DNA of 11,865 bases, taken from contig RFSP01000031.1 in assembly GCA_009923895.1 (NCBI GenBank), positions 1 through 11,865 on the forward strand, in the 5' to 3' direction. Positions 1-7,157 of this stretch are shown here, piece after piece; the first letter of the stretch is position 1; each line of letters starts with the position of its first letter. The notes beneath the pieces were generated by a model that did not search any database, was not told the DNA's origin, and saw only the letters and a program-made list of their open reading frames with translations. This DNA is from Betaproteobacteria bacterium. Lineage in GTDB: Bacteria; Pseudomonadota; Gammaproteobacteria; Burkholderiales; Burkholderiaceae_C. A program made the translations under genes and the position numbers.

Positions 1-1
1 C

Positions 2-760
2 ACCTACCCCTACTATGACGCGGCCACCGGCGGCCTGCGCTTTGAGGCGATGAAGGCGGCCTTGTTGGCGCTGCCCGCGCGTTCGGTGGTGCTGCTGCAC
101 GCTTGCTGCCACAACCCCACGGGGGTGGACTTGAGCGCGGCGCAGTGGCAAGAGCTCATTCCTGTCTTTCAGGATCGGCAACTGTTGCCCTACCTGGACC
201 TGGCCTATCAGGGCTATGGCGAAGGCATCGAGCAAGACGCCTTTGCGGTGCGCGCTTTGGCGGACGCGGGACTGAGCTTCTTTGTGGCGAACTCGTTTTC
301 CAAGAGCATGAGTTTGTATGGTGAGCGGGCCGGTGCGCTCAGTGTGGTGTGCACCAGCGCGCAAGAGGCACAACGTGTGCTCGGGCAGCTCAAAGCCACG
401 GTCAGGCGCAACTACTCCAGCCCTGCCCTGCATGCGGCCGGCATCGTCGCTCGCGTCTTGAGTCAGCCCGACTTGCGGTCGTCTTGGGAGGCCGACGTCC
501 GTCTCATGAGAGATCGAATCGCGGCCATGCGAAAAGCCGTTCACGCCGTGTTGACTCAAAAAAAACCGGGCCGCAATTTTCAGTACCTGCTCACGCAGCG
601 CGGCATGTTCAGCTACACGGGCCTGTCGCCTCAACAAGTGGATCGCCTGCGCGAAGACTTTGGCGTCTACTTGGTGCGCTCGGGCCGCATGTGCGTGGCC
701 GGCTTGAACACGGCCAATGTGCAGCGGGCTGCCAGCGCGATGGCCGCGGTGCTGGACTGA
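2..760 (+). CDS. tyrB: Aromatic amino acid aminotransferase (TyrB-like), 5'-truncated
   Basis: This is a PLP-dependent class I aminotransferase of the aspartate/aromatic (AspC/TyrB) group, which moves an amino group between aromatic amino acids or aspartate and 2-oxoglutarate in the cytoplasm. The frame is open from base 2, so 252 residues are present and roughly 145 N-terminal residues lie outside the window. In fragment numbering, HNPTG places the PLP-ring Asn at residue 38. The YLDLAYQG segment carries the Asp (66) and Tyr (69) that contact the cofactor. SFSK supplies the Schiff-base Lys at 101 (codon 302-304), and SGRMCVAGLN holds the substrate-carboxylate Arg at 229. The C-terminal stretch resembles recalled E. 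coli TyrB (GMFSYTGLS, CVAGLNTANVQR) more than AspC, hence the symbol. It ends three bases before the convergent SDR gene. An eight-A run at 558-565 is read in frame. Family assignment is firm; substrate preference is inferred. Confidence 0.92.
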   Translation, partial: TYPYYDAATGGLRFEAMKAALLALPARSVVLLHACCHNPTGVDLSAAQWQELIPVFQDRQLLPYLDLAYQGYGEGIEQDAFAVRALADAGLSFFVANSFSKSMSLYGERAGALSVVCTSAQEAQRVLGQLKATVRRNYSSPALHAAGIVARVLSQPDLRSSWEADVRLMRDRIAAMRKAVHAVLTQKKPGRNFQYLLTQRGMFSYTGLSPQQVDRLREDFGVYLVRSGRMCVAGLNTANVQRAASAMAAVLD

Positions 761-763
761 CCG

Positions 764-1510
764 TCAGATACAGCGCCCCCCATCGACCTCCATGCACACG
801 CCCGTGATCATGCTGGCCTCATCGCTGCACAAAAAGCACGCGGCATTGCCCAGATCCTGAGGTGTTGAAAAGCGCCCCAGAGGAATGCTGGCCAGAAACT
901 TGGCTCGCACCTCGGGCGTGTCCTCGCCCATGAAGGTCTTGAGCATGGGAGTCTCGCCCGCCACGGGGTTGAGCGCATTGACCCGAATGCCAAAAGGCGC
1001 CAGCTCCACGGCACAGGCCCGCGTGGCGGTGATGACCCACCCCTTGCTTGCGTTGTACCAAGCCAGCCGAGGGCGCGGGCTCACCCCTGCAGTGCTGGCC
1101 ATGTTGAGGATGACCCCCTGCCCCTGTGCCTTGAAGCGCGGCACCACTTCGCGCAGGGCCAAGTAGATTGACTTGGTGTTGAGGTTCATCAGGCGATCCC
1201 ATTGCGCCTCGGGCAGCTCTTCCAGGGGCTGCGGCAGGTGCCCCATGCCGGCGTTGTTGACCAAAATATCGAGACCGCCAAAATGGGTTTGCGCGGCATC
1301 GAGCATGGCTTTGACATCGTGGGCCTGTGTGACATCCGCGCGAATCGCCTGAGCCTCAGGCCCCAAGCTTTGGGCGATGTGTTGGGCCGCTTCCAGGTTG
1401 AGATCGGCCACGATCACACGCGCGCCTTCGGCCACAAATTTCTGCACCACACCGGCGCCAAACCCCGATCCGCCCCCGGTCACCACGGCCACTTTGCCTT
1501 TGAGTCTCAT
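764..1510 (-). CDS. Short-chain dehydrogenase/reductase (FabG-like SDR)
   Basis: A classical SDR oxidoreductase of 248 residues, the usual family length. The Rossmann cofactor motif TGGGSGFG is at residues 11-18 and the NNAG motif at 85-88. The catalytic tetrad is visible as Asn111, Ser139, Tyr152 and Lys156 (YNASK). Asp36 at the end of strand 2 favours NAD(H) over NADP(H). The C-terminus has the common DGG ending. The ATG at 1508-1510 is supported by AGGAG six bases upstream on the minus strand (plus-strand 1517-1521). It lies 51 bases downstream of the aldehyde dehydrogenase on the same strand, so the two are probably co-transcribed and may act in succession on an alcohol and its aldehyde, or on a hydroxy acid. 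Its end faces the aminotransferase across three bases. Such proteins are often labelled 3-oxoacyl-ACP reductase or glucose 1-dehydrogenase; the sequence does not reveal the substrate. Confidence 0.93.
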   Translation of the reverse strand: MRLKGKVAVVTGGGSGFGAGVVQKFVAEGARVIVADLNLEAAQHIAQSLGPEAQAIRADVTQAHDVKAMLDAAQTHFGGLDILVNNAGMGHLPQPLEELPEAQWDRLMNLNTKSIYLALREVVPRFKAQGQGVILNMASTAGVSPRPRLAWYNASKGWVITATRACAVELAPFGIRVNALNPVAGETPMLKTFMGEDTPEVRAKFLASIPLGRFSTPQDLGNAACFLCSDEASMITGVCMEVDGGRCI

Positions 1511-1516
1511 GAAACG

Positions 1517-1521
1517 CTCCT
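1517..1521 (-). promoter_or_regulatory. Shine-Dalgarno of the SDR gene
   Basis: The minus strand reads AGGAG, six bases before the ATG at 1510. It is the only strong ribosome-binding site in the 51-base gap between the aldehyde dehydrogenase and SDR genes, and it fixes the SDR start. I see no convincing promoter or terminator in that gap. Confidence 0.75.
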
Positions 1522-1561
1522 GTTGAAATTGAATTGGGCCTTCAATGTTTTCATCGTGCTG

Positions 1562-3076
1562 TCAATCGTGTTTGATGGCCAAGGTCTTGAGCACAGAAAA
1601 ACCATACAGAGCCTCAAATCCTTTTTCCCGCCCATGGCCCGAGTGCTTGACGCCACCAAAGGGCAACTCAATGCCCCCGCCGGCGCCATAGTTGTTGATG
1701 AACACCTGACCGCATTGCAACCGTCGCGCCACCCGCAGTGCACGGCTGCCATCTCGCGTCCACACGCCAGCGACCAGACCATAGGGCGTGCCGTTGGCGA
1801 TGCGTACCGCCTCGGCCTCCGTGTCAAAAGCGATCACCGCTTGAACCGGACCAAAGATCTCTTCTTGGGCAATGCGGTGCCCGCTCGCCACATCTGCCAC
1901 CAAGGTGGGCGCCACATAACAGCCCGTGCTCGGCAAGGAAGCGGGCAGAGGGGCTTGCGCGGCCACGTGCAAACCGCTGTCTTTCACCAAATCGAGATAA
2001 CCCTGAATGAGGCTTTGCTGGCGAGAAGAGATGACCGGCCCCACGTCGGGGTCTTGCAGGGCCGGCCCCACGCGCAAGGCGCGATAACGCTCGGCCATGC
2101 GCGTGACCACTTCGTCAAACACCGGCCGCTCAACCAAGATGCGGCTGGCTGCGGAGCAGGTTTGACCGGCGTTTTGAATGCCTGCATTCACCAAAAAGGG
2201 CAGTGCGGCATCGAGGTCGGCATCGGCGAAAACCAGTTGTGGACTTTTGCCACCCAACTCCAGCGTGACCGGGACTGCGTTGCGGGCCGCAGCAGCCTGG
2301 ATCAGCGCGCCCACTTGCACCGACCCCGTAAATGAGATGTGGCGCACCCCCGGGTGGGCTGAGAGCGCAGCGCCGGCCTCCTCACCGAGGCCGGGCACCA
2401 CATTCAACGCCCCAGCGGGCAAGCCCGCTTGCTGTGCAATGTGGGCGAAGGCCAAGGCCGTCAGACAAGCTTCTTCGGCGGGCTTGAGCACACAGGCGTT
2501 GCCCATGGCCAGGGCCGCACCCACGCTGCGCCCAATGATCTGCATGGGGTAGTTCCAAGGCACGATATGTGCTGTCACGCCGTGGGGTTCGCGCAGGGTG
2601 AAGGCGGTGTAGCCGTTGGCAAACGGAATGCTGTGGCCATGCACTTTGTCAGCGGCCCCGCCGTAAAACTCCAGATATCGAGCCAGTGCCACGGCGTCAG
2701 CCCGGCCTTGCTTGAGGGGCTTGCCCACATCCAGCGCCTCCAGGCGGGCCAGCTCGTCGGCCTGCACCAAGACCCGCTCGCTCATGCGCAACAAAATGCG
2801 GCCCCGCTCGGCTGCGCTCAGCCGTCCCCAACTCCCCTCTTGCGTGTCATCGAGCGCCGCTTGGGCAGCCGCCACCGCCGCATCGATGTCGGCCGCTTGG
2901 CCTCTGGCAATGTGGGTCAGCAGCGAGCCGTCGGATGGGTTGATGAGTTCCAAGTGCTGGCCACCCAGGGCGGGGCGCCAGGCCCCGCCGATGAAGACAG
3001 CCGTCGAGTCAAAGGGAATCAATCCACCCGGGCTGGGGCCGATGGAGTCGGGGTTTGAGGGTGTGGGCGCAGACAT
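1562..3076 (-). CDS. NAD(P)-dependent aldehyde dehydrogenase
   Basis: An ALDH-superfamily enzyme that oxidises an aldehyde to its acid in the cytoplasm. From the chosen ATG it has 504 residues, the normal ALDH length. Visible landmarks are the oxyanion-hole Asn175 in VPWNYP, the cofactor-binding Lys198 in VLKPAE, the SFTGS turn at 248-252, the general base Glu273 in LELGGKSP, the nucleophile Cys307 in GQTCSA, and Glu406 in EEIFGPV. The frame stays open upstream to 3292, but that extension would run antisense through the permease gene, reads unlike an ALDH N-terminus, and makes the protein too long. The chosen ATG (3074-3076) has no clear Shine-Dalgarno, so the start is less certain than the function. 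The protein resembles betaine-aldehyde and broad-range ALDHs, but the substrate cannot be read from sequence. It heads an inferred two-gene unit with the SDR and is transcribed away from the ABC permeases. Confidence 0.93.
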   Translation of the reverse strand: MSAPTPSNPDSIGPSPGGLIPFDSTAVFIGGAWRPALGGQHLELINPSDGSLLTHIARGQAADIDAAVAAAQAALDDTQEGSWGRLSAAERGRILLRMSERVLVQADELARLEALDVGKPLKQGRADAVALARYLEFYGGAADKVHGHSIPFANGYTAFTLREPHGVTAHIVPWNYPMQIIGRSVGAALAMGNACVLKPAEEACLTALAFAHIAQQAGLPAGALNVVPGLGEEAGAALSAHPGVRHISFTGSVQVGALIQAAAARNAVPVTLELGGKSPQLVFADADLDAALPFLVNAGIQNAGQTCSAASRILVERPVFDEVVTRMAERYRALRVGPALQDPDVGPVISSRQQSLIQGYLDLVKDSGLHVAAQAPLPASLPSTGCYVAPTLVADVASGHRIAQEEIFGPVQAVIAFDTEAEAVRIANGTPYGLVAGVWTRDGSRALRVARRLQCGQVFINNYGAGGGIELPFGGVKHSGHGREKGFEALYGFSVLKTLAIKHD

Positions 3077-3131
3077 GAGGAAGGGTACGAATGAAGAGCC
3101 GGCTGGGAAGAATGAGGCATGATATCCCTCG
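3077..3131. promoter_or_regulatory. Divergent intergenic region between ALDH and permease genes
   Basis: Only 55 bases separate the two divergent start codons, so any promoters for the ALDH/SDR pair and for the permeases must overlap each other or the coding regions. On the minus strand TATCAT (plus-strand 3119-3124) matches five of six bases of a sigma-70 -10 box. It has no recognisable -35 at the normal spacing. On the plus strand GAGG (3114-3117) sits 14 bases before the permease ATG, too far for a strong ribosome-binding site. I found no clear operator palindrome. Confidence 0.35.
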
Positions 3132-4094
3132 ATGGGACCCTTTTTGCTTCGTCGCCTGCTGACCTTTGTGGCCACCCTGTGGGTGGCTTCGGTGGTGGTT
3201 TTTTCGGTCTTGGAGCTGCTGCCAGGAAACGCGGCTGAAGTCATTCTTGGTGACACGGCCACGCCAGAATCCTTGGCGGCCTTGCAGACCAAATTGGGGT
3301 TGGACCGCCCTGCCCTTCAGCGTTACACCGAGTGGGTGGGCGGGTTGCTGCACGGTCAAACGGCTCGCAGCATCAGCTACGACACCCCCACCGCAGAGTT
3401 GATCGTGGAGCGCTTGCAAGTGACGTTTCCGCTCGCGGTTTTGTCCATGACGCTGAGCGTGACCCTGGCGCTGTCGCTGGGGCTGTTTGCGGCCTCCCGG
3501 CACAACCGGTTGGGTGACGTGGGAGTGATGGCGGCCAGCCAGATGGGCATTGCCATCCCCAACTTTTGGTTCGCCATCTTGTTGATCCTGTTGTTTGCGG
3601 TGAAGTTGCAATGGGTGAGTGCAGGCGGGTTTGCCGGTTGGTCTGAAGATGACGGCGGTGGGCTGTGGCCAGCGGTGCAGTCGTTGTTGTTGCCCGCTGT
3701 GGCCTTGGCCTTGGTGCAAGCGGCCATCTTGGCCCGGGTCACGCGATCGGCGGTGCTGGAGGTCATGCGCGAAGACTTTGTGCGCACCGCCCGCGCGAAA
3801 GGACTCACCCGCCGGCAGGCCCTTTGGCGCCACGTATTGCGCAACGCCATGATTCCGGTGCTCACCATCATGGGCTTGCAGTTTGCCAACCTCATCACGG
3901 GCACCATCGTGGTGGAAAACGTCTTTGTGCTGCCGGGGGTGGGCCGACTGGTCTTTCAAGCCATCAGCAACCGAGACCTGGTGGTCGTGCGTGACGTGGT
4001 CATGCTCCTGGCAGGCGTGGTGGTGGTGGTGAATTTTGTGGTGGATGTGCTCTATGCCTGGGTGGATCCGCGGTTGCGTGGGAGTGACATGTGA
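3132..4094 (+). CDS. ABC transporter permease, DppB/OppB type
   Basis: An inner-membrane permease of the peptide/nickel (PepT) ABC importer class, 320 residues, a normal length for DppB-like proteins. The N-terminus (LLRRLLTFVATLWVAS, then the conserved ELLPGN) is typical: a first membrane helix at about 9-30, then a periplasmic segment containing LDRPALQRY. Further hydrophobic helices lie near 97-121, 133-158, 186-205, 241-263 and 287-309. The cytoplasmic EAA-type loop that docks to the ATPase is at about 217-245 (TARAKGLTRRQALWRHVLRNA). VENVFVLPGVGRL and the ending WVDPRLRG are also family hallmarks. The ATG at 3132 gives the canonical N-terminus although its ribosome-binding site is weak. 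The stop overlaps the start of the second permease by four bases. The matching ATPases and binding protein lie 4 kb downstream beyond glgX. Confidence 0.93.
   Translation: MGPFLLRRLLTFVATLWVASVVVFSVLELLPGNAAEVILGDTATPESLAALQTKLGLDRPALQRYTEWVGGLLHGQTARSISYDTPTAELIVERLQVTFPLAVLSMTLSVTLALSLGLFAASRHNRLGDVGVMAASQMGIAIPNFWFAILLILLFAVKLQWVSAGGFAGWSEDDGGGLWPAVQSLLLPAVALALVQAAILARVTRSAVLEVMREDFVRTARAKGLTRRQALWRHVLRNAMIPVLTIMGLQFANLITGTIVVENVFVLPGVGRLVFQAISNRDLVVVRDVVMLLAGVVVVVNFVVDVLYAWVDPRLRGSDM
4017..4031 (+). repeat. Short GTG trinucleotide repeat
   Basis: Five consecutive GTG codons fall in the last membrane helix of the DppB-type permease and encode a run of valines. The run is short and probably reflects hydrophobic composition plus codon bias rather than a functional repeat. 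Confidence 0.5.
4080..4084 (+). promoter_or_regulatory. Shine-Dalgarno of the second permease
   Basis: GGGAG lies inside the end of the first permease gene, six bases before the GTG at 4091. It supports this GTG start and coupled translation across the four-base GTGA overlap. The nearby ATG at 4089 is in the wrong frame. Confidence 0.6.
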
Positions 4095-4960
4095 GCAGCC
4101 CACCCGATTTGTCGGCACCGTCGAAGTCGACCTTTTGGCGTCGAGCGCGGGGCCACAAGAGCTTTGTGGTGGGCGCGGTATTGACCGGCTTGCTCACAGG
4201 CATGGCGCTGTTGTCTCTGGTATGGTCTCCCTATCCGCCTGGTGAGATTGATATTCCGTCCAAACTGCAACCACCGTCGGCAGCCCATTGGTTGGGCACC
4301 GACAGTTTGGGACGCGACATCGTGTCGCAAATCTTGGTGGGCGCTCAAAATTCCATTGTGGTGGGCGTGATCGCTGTGGGGATCGGTTTGCTGACCGGCG
4401 TGGCGCTCGGCTGCATCGCGGCGGCGCGACGCGGTTGGGTGGAAGAGGTCATCATGCGCGCGGCGGACTTCACCTTTGCCTTTCCGGCACTCTTGTCAGC
4501 CATCATGCTGACCGCCATCTACGGTCCAGGTTTGGTGATGAGCATTGTGGCCATTGGCATTTTCAACATTCCTGTTTTTGCACGCATCTCTCGAGGGGCG
4601 GCCAACGCCGTGTGGGCGCGCGAATTTGTCATGGCCGCCCGCACGGCCGGCAAAGGCGGCTGGCGCATCACCTGGGACCATGTGCTGCCCAACATTGCCA
4701 GTGTGCTCATCGTTCAGGCCACCATTTCCTTTGCCACCGCCATCCTGGCCGAGGCGGCGCTGAGCTATTTGGGCCTGGGCACTCAACCCCCCCAGCCCAG
4801 TTGGGGGCGCATGCTCAACGAGGCACAGACCCAGCTGTTTCAGTCGCCCCTGCTGGCCGTTTACCCCGGCGTGGCCATCATGTTGAGTGTGCTCGGCCTC
4901 AATCTGTTGGGAGACGGCTTGCGAGATCTTTGGGATCCCAAGTTGGCCCGGGCCCGTTAG
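4091..4960 (+). CDS. ABC transporter permease, DppC/OppC type
   Basis: The partner permease of the preceding gene, 289 residues, the usual DppC length. It has an N-terminal cytoplasmic segment, a first helix at about 24-45, then the conserved periplasmic HWLGTDSLGRDIVSQ motif (66-80) that marks DppC/OppC proteins. The transport-domain helices follow. The EAA-type ATPase-docking loop lies at about 181-212 (ARTAGKGGWRITWDHVLPN), followed by AEAALSYLGLG. The C-terminus ends with GDGLRDLWDPK, also typical. The start is a GTG overlapping the previous stop (GTGA) with GGGAG six bases upstream, so the two permeases are almost certainly co-translated and form a heterodimeric channel. The gene ends 27 bases before the end of the convergent glgX-like gene. 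No ATPase gene follows directly, which is unusual for this transporter type. Confidence 0.93.
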   Translation: MSSPPDLSAPSKSTFWRRARGHKSFVVGAVLTGLLTGMALLSLVWSPYPPGEIDIPSKLQPPSAAHWLGTDSLGRDIVSQILVGAQNSIVVGVIAVGIGLLTGVALGCIAAARRGWVEEVIMRAADFTFAFPALLSAIMLTAIYGPGLVMSIVAIGIFNIPVFARISRGAANAVWAREFVMAARTAGKGGWRITWDHVLPNIASVLIVQATISFATAILAEAALSYLGLGTQPPQPSWGRMLNEAQTQLFQSPLLAVYPGVAIMLSVLGLNLLGDGLRDLWDPKLARAR

Positions 4961-4987
4961 ATCGTCGGGCACGCCTTTCCACCGATC

Positions 4988-7084
4988 TCACGCGGCGTGC
5001 GCAGGAAGCTGCGCAAAGAGCACCACCGTGGACCTGGCCTGCACCTCCATCGCGACCCCGGATACCGGGTGTGCCTCGGCCAGGTCTGTGATGTCCTGCG
5101 GTGGTGGCATGGCGGTGTCGATCACTTTTTTCCAGGCCGACTTGGCCCGCGGGGGCAGCGCGGGCAACTCAAAGGTGAGAGCCTGCGGGCCGGCATTCAA
5201 GGCCCAATACATCAGCAAATCTCCGCGCAGGCTGTGCAAACTCACAGCCACATGACGTGAGTCGTCATCGAAATCGGGAATCCCGCAGCGAAGCCCGTGA
5301 ATTTGGGCTCGTAAACGCGCCATGAGTTCGGTGAGCGACAAGGGGGGGTCACAACGCAAGGACTCCCGCTGCCGTCGCAGCCGAATCAAGGCGGTGGTGA
5401 AACGGTGCAACGCGGCTTCTTGGGCCAGCAACGACCAGTCCAACCAGCTCACAGGATTGTCCTGACAGTAAGCGTTGTTGTTGCCACTTTGCGTGCGACC
5501 CATCTCGTCGCCCATGACGAGCATGGGCGTGCCCAGCGACAGCACATTGATCACCAAGAAATTTCGCATCTGTTGGTGTCGCAACGCTTGAATCTCGGTG
5601 GCAACGCTGGGGCCTTCAACGCCGCAATTCCAACTCCAGTCCACAGGACTGCCATCGCGATTGCCTTCCAAATTGGCCTCGTTGTGTTTACGGTTGTAAG
5701 AGACCAGGTCGCACAAAGTGAAGCCATCGTGACTGGTGACAAAGTTGATGCTGCGGGTGGACTCATGAGGCTGACTGGCATACAGCGCCGGGCTGCCCAA
5801 GACCCGATCGGCCATGGCTCGAGCCTGGCCGGCATCGCCCCGCACAAACATGCGCACATCGTCGCGAAAGCGGCCGTTCCATTCCTTCCAGCGCTCTCCC
5901 ATGAAGTGCCCCACCTGGTACAAGCCTGCCGCGTCCCAGGCCTCGGCGATGAGCTTGGTGCCCGCCAGCAATGGATCGGACTCGATGTCCCAAAGAATGG
6001 GCGGCGCGGCCAAGGGTTGCCCGCGCTCGTCGCGAGACAAGATGGCAGCCAGATCGAAGCGAAAGCCGTCGACGTGCATCACTTGCACCCAATAGTGCAG
6101 GCTGTCGACGATGAGTCGCCTGACCACCGACGCGTTGGCATTGAGCGTGTTGCCACAACCAGAGAAATTCGCGTAGTGCCCTGAATCGTCCAGCAGGTAG
6201 TAAGTGGCGTTGTCCAGGCCGCGCAAGCTCACCGTGGGGCCGGCTTCATTGCCTTCAGCCGTGTGGTTGTAGACCACATCCAAAATCACCTCAATGCCTG
6301 CTCGATGCAAGGCCTTGACCATGTCTCGAAATTCATTGATAACGCCCAAGGGATCTTTGCAGGATGCGTAGGCCCCATGCGGCGCAAAAAAGGACAGCGG
6401 CGCGTAGCCCCAGTAGTTCACCAGCCCCGCGGGGGCGTCTTGGGGGTCGTAGTGAAAGACCGGCAACAACTCCACGGCAGTGATGCCCAGGGCCTGGAGA
6501 TAAGGGATTTTTTCGATCAGGCCGGCAAAGGTGCCTCGCCGCTCGGGGCTGACCCCGGAGCTCGCATGGGCCGTAAAGCCCCTCACATGCAGCTCGTAGA
6601 TGACCGTGTGTGTAAAGGGCAGGTGCAAGGGCCGGTCGCCCTCCCAATCGTAGGCATGGTCATCGGCCACAACGCTTTTGCACGCTTGCGCATCGTTTCG
6701 ACCCGGTGCGCAAGCCGCGGAGCGTTGCCACAAGGTCGGTACCGCCACTGCGCGTCCGTAGGGATCGAGCAGCACCTTGCTTCCATCAAACCGGTGGCCC
6801 CTCAGAGGCTCAAAAGGGCCCTGCGCACGGTAGGCGTAGAGCTGCCCTGTTCGAAGTCCCTCGACGTGAACATGCCAGTAGTGCCAGGTGCGGTGGCGCG
6901 CCGATGACAAAGTGATGGTCTGGGCCGGCTCGGAGTCGTCAACATGGTCGTACAGCAGCAGCTCGATGGCCTGTGCATCGCCCGAGTACACGCAAAAACT
7001 CACGCCTTTGGCATCCGGGCGCGCGCCCAGGGGGTGAGAGTGACCCGGCAGCAGGCGGCCATGTTCGGAGGACGAAAATGCCAT
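4988..7084 (-). CDS. glgX: Glycogen debranching enzyme (GlgX/TreX type, GH13)
   Basis: A glycoside hydrolase family 13 debranching enzyme expected to hydrolyse alpha-1,6 branches of glycogen or limit dextrins in the cytoplasm. From the ATG at 7082-7084 it has 698 residues. An N-terminal CBM48-like domain (LGARPDAKGVSFCVYS and on) precedes the TIM barrel. GH13 motifs are clear: DVVYNH (region I), DGFRFDLA with nucleophile Asp344, IAEAWD with acid/base Glu381, and TSHDGF with Asp453. NHTAEGNE, GCGNTLN and the NRDGSPVDWSWNCGVEG segment are typical of GlgX/isoamylase enzymes. The frame continues upstream to a TTG at 7132, which would add 16 residues. Neither start has a clear Shine-Dalgarno; I prefer the ATG because the extra residues look unlike the family. 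No other glycogen gene is in the window. It lies on the opposite strand between two halves of an ABC importer. Confidence 0.92.
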   Translation of the reverse strand: MAFSSSEHGRLLPGHSHPLGARPDAKGVSFCVYSGDAQAIELLLYDHVDDSEPAQTITLSSARHRTWHYWHVHVEGLRTGQLYAYRAQGPFEPLRGHRFDGSKVLLDPYGRAVAVPTLWQRSAACAPGRNDAQACKSVVADDHAYDWEGDRPLHLPFTHTVIYELHVRGFTAHASSGVSPERRGTFAGLIEKIPYLQALGITAVELLPVFHYDPQDAPAGLVNYWGYAPLSFFAPHGAYASCKDPLGVINEFRDMVKALHRAGIEVILDVVYNHTAEGNEAGPTVSLRGLDNATYYLLDDSGHYANFSGCGNTLNANASVVRRLIVDSLHYWVQVMHVDGFRFDLAAILSRDERGQPLAAPPILWDIESDPLLAGTKLIAEAWDAAGLYQVGHFMGERWKEWNGRFRDDVRMFVRGDAGQARAMADRVLGSPALYASQPHESTRSINFVTSHDGFTLCDLVSYNRKHNEANLEGNRDGSPVDWSWNCGVEGPSVATEIQALRHQQMRNFLVINVLSLGTPMLVMGDEMGRTQSGNNNAYCQDNPVSWLDWSLLAQEAALHRFTTALIRLRRQRESLRCDPPLSLTELMARLRAQIHGLRCGIPDFDDDSRHVAVSLHSLRGDLLMYWALNAGPQALTFELPALPPRAKSAWKKVIDTAMPPPQDITDLAEAHPVSGVAMEVQARSTVVLFAQLPAHAA

Positions 7085-7157
7085 GGCGCCATCGTGGCGC
7101 AAGCCTCGATCCACCGCATTGCGTCGGCACAAGTGTGGGTCAGGCTAGACTTCGGGC
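7085..7157. promoter_or_regulatory. Divergent intergenic region between glgX and the FrnE-like gene
   Basis: This 73-base gap should hold the promoters of glgX (minus) and of the FrnE-to-amidase run (plus). I found no well-spaced -35/-10 pair on the plus strand: TTGCGT (7119-7124) and TAGACT (7146-7151) are 21 bases apart, too far. A perfect six-base inverted repeat with a three-base loop (GCGCCA at 7086-7091, TGGCGC at 7095-7100) abuts the preferred glgX ATG. A 10-base palindrome spans that start codon (7083-7092). Either could affect glgX translation or be chance. Confidence 0.3.

Noticed and set aside
1202..2335. A 377-codon plus-strand open frame across the SDR and ALDH genes.
   Set aside because: It covers two well-supported minus-strand genes and their gap and shows no domain. 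It is an antisense artefact.
3077..3292. Extension of the aldehyde dehydrogenase by 72 residues to an upstream start.
   Set aside because: It would overlap the permease gene and exceed normal ALDH length. The residues match nothing typical of ALDH N-termini.
3009..4118. A 369-codon minus-strand open frame opposite the DppB-type permease.
   Set aside because: The translation is His/Gln-rich low-complexity text produced by reading Val and Leu codons backwards, and it overlaps the ALDH start and the whole permease.
4952..4970. Possible terminator stem (GCCCG at 4952-4956, CGGGC at 4966-4970) after the DppC-type gene.
   Set aside because: The stem is only five base pairs with a nine-base loop and no T-run follows, so it is too weak to call.
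5405..6184. A 259-codon plus-strand open frame within glgX.
   Set aside because: It is antisense to the GH13 catalytic domain, with no recognisable product and no ribosome-binding site noted.
7119..7151. Promoter candidate TTGCGT / TAGACT upstream of the FrnE-like gene.
   Set aside because: The 21-base spacer is too long for sigma-70 and both boxes are poor matches.
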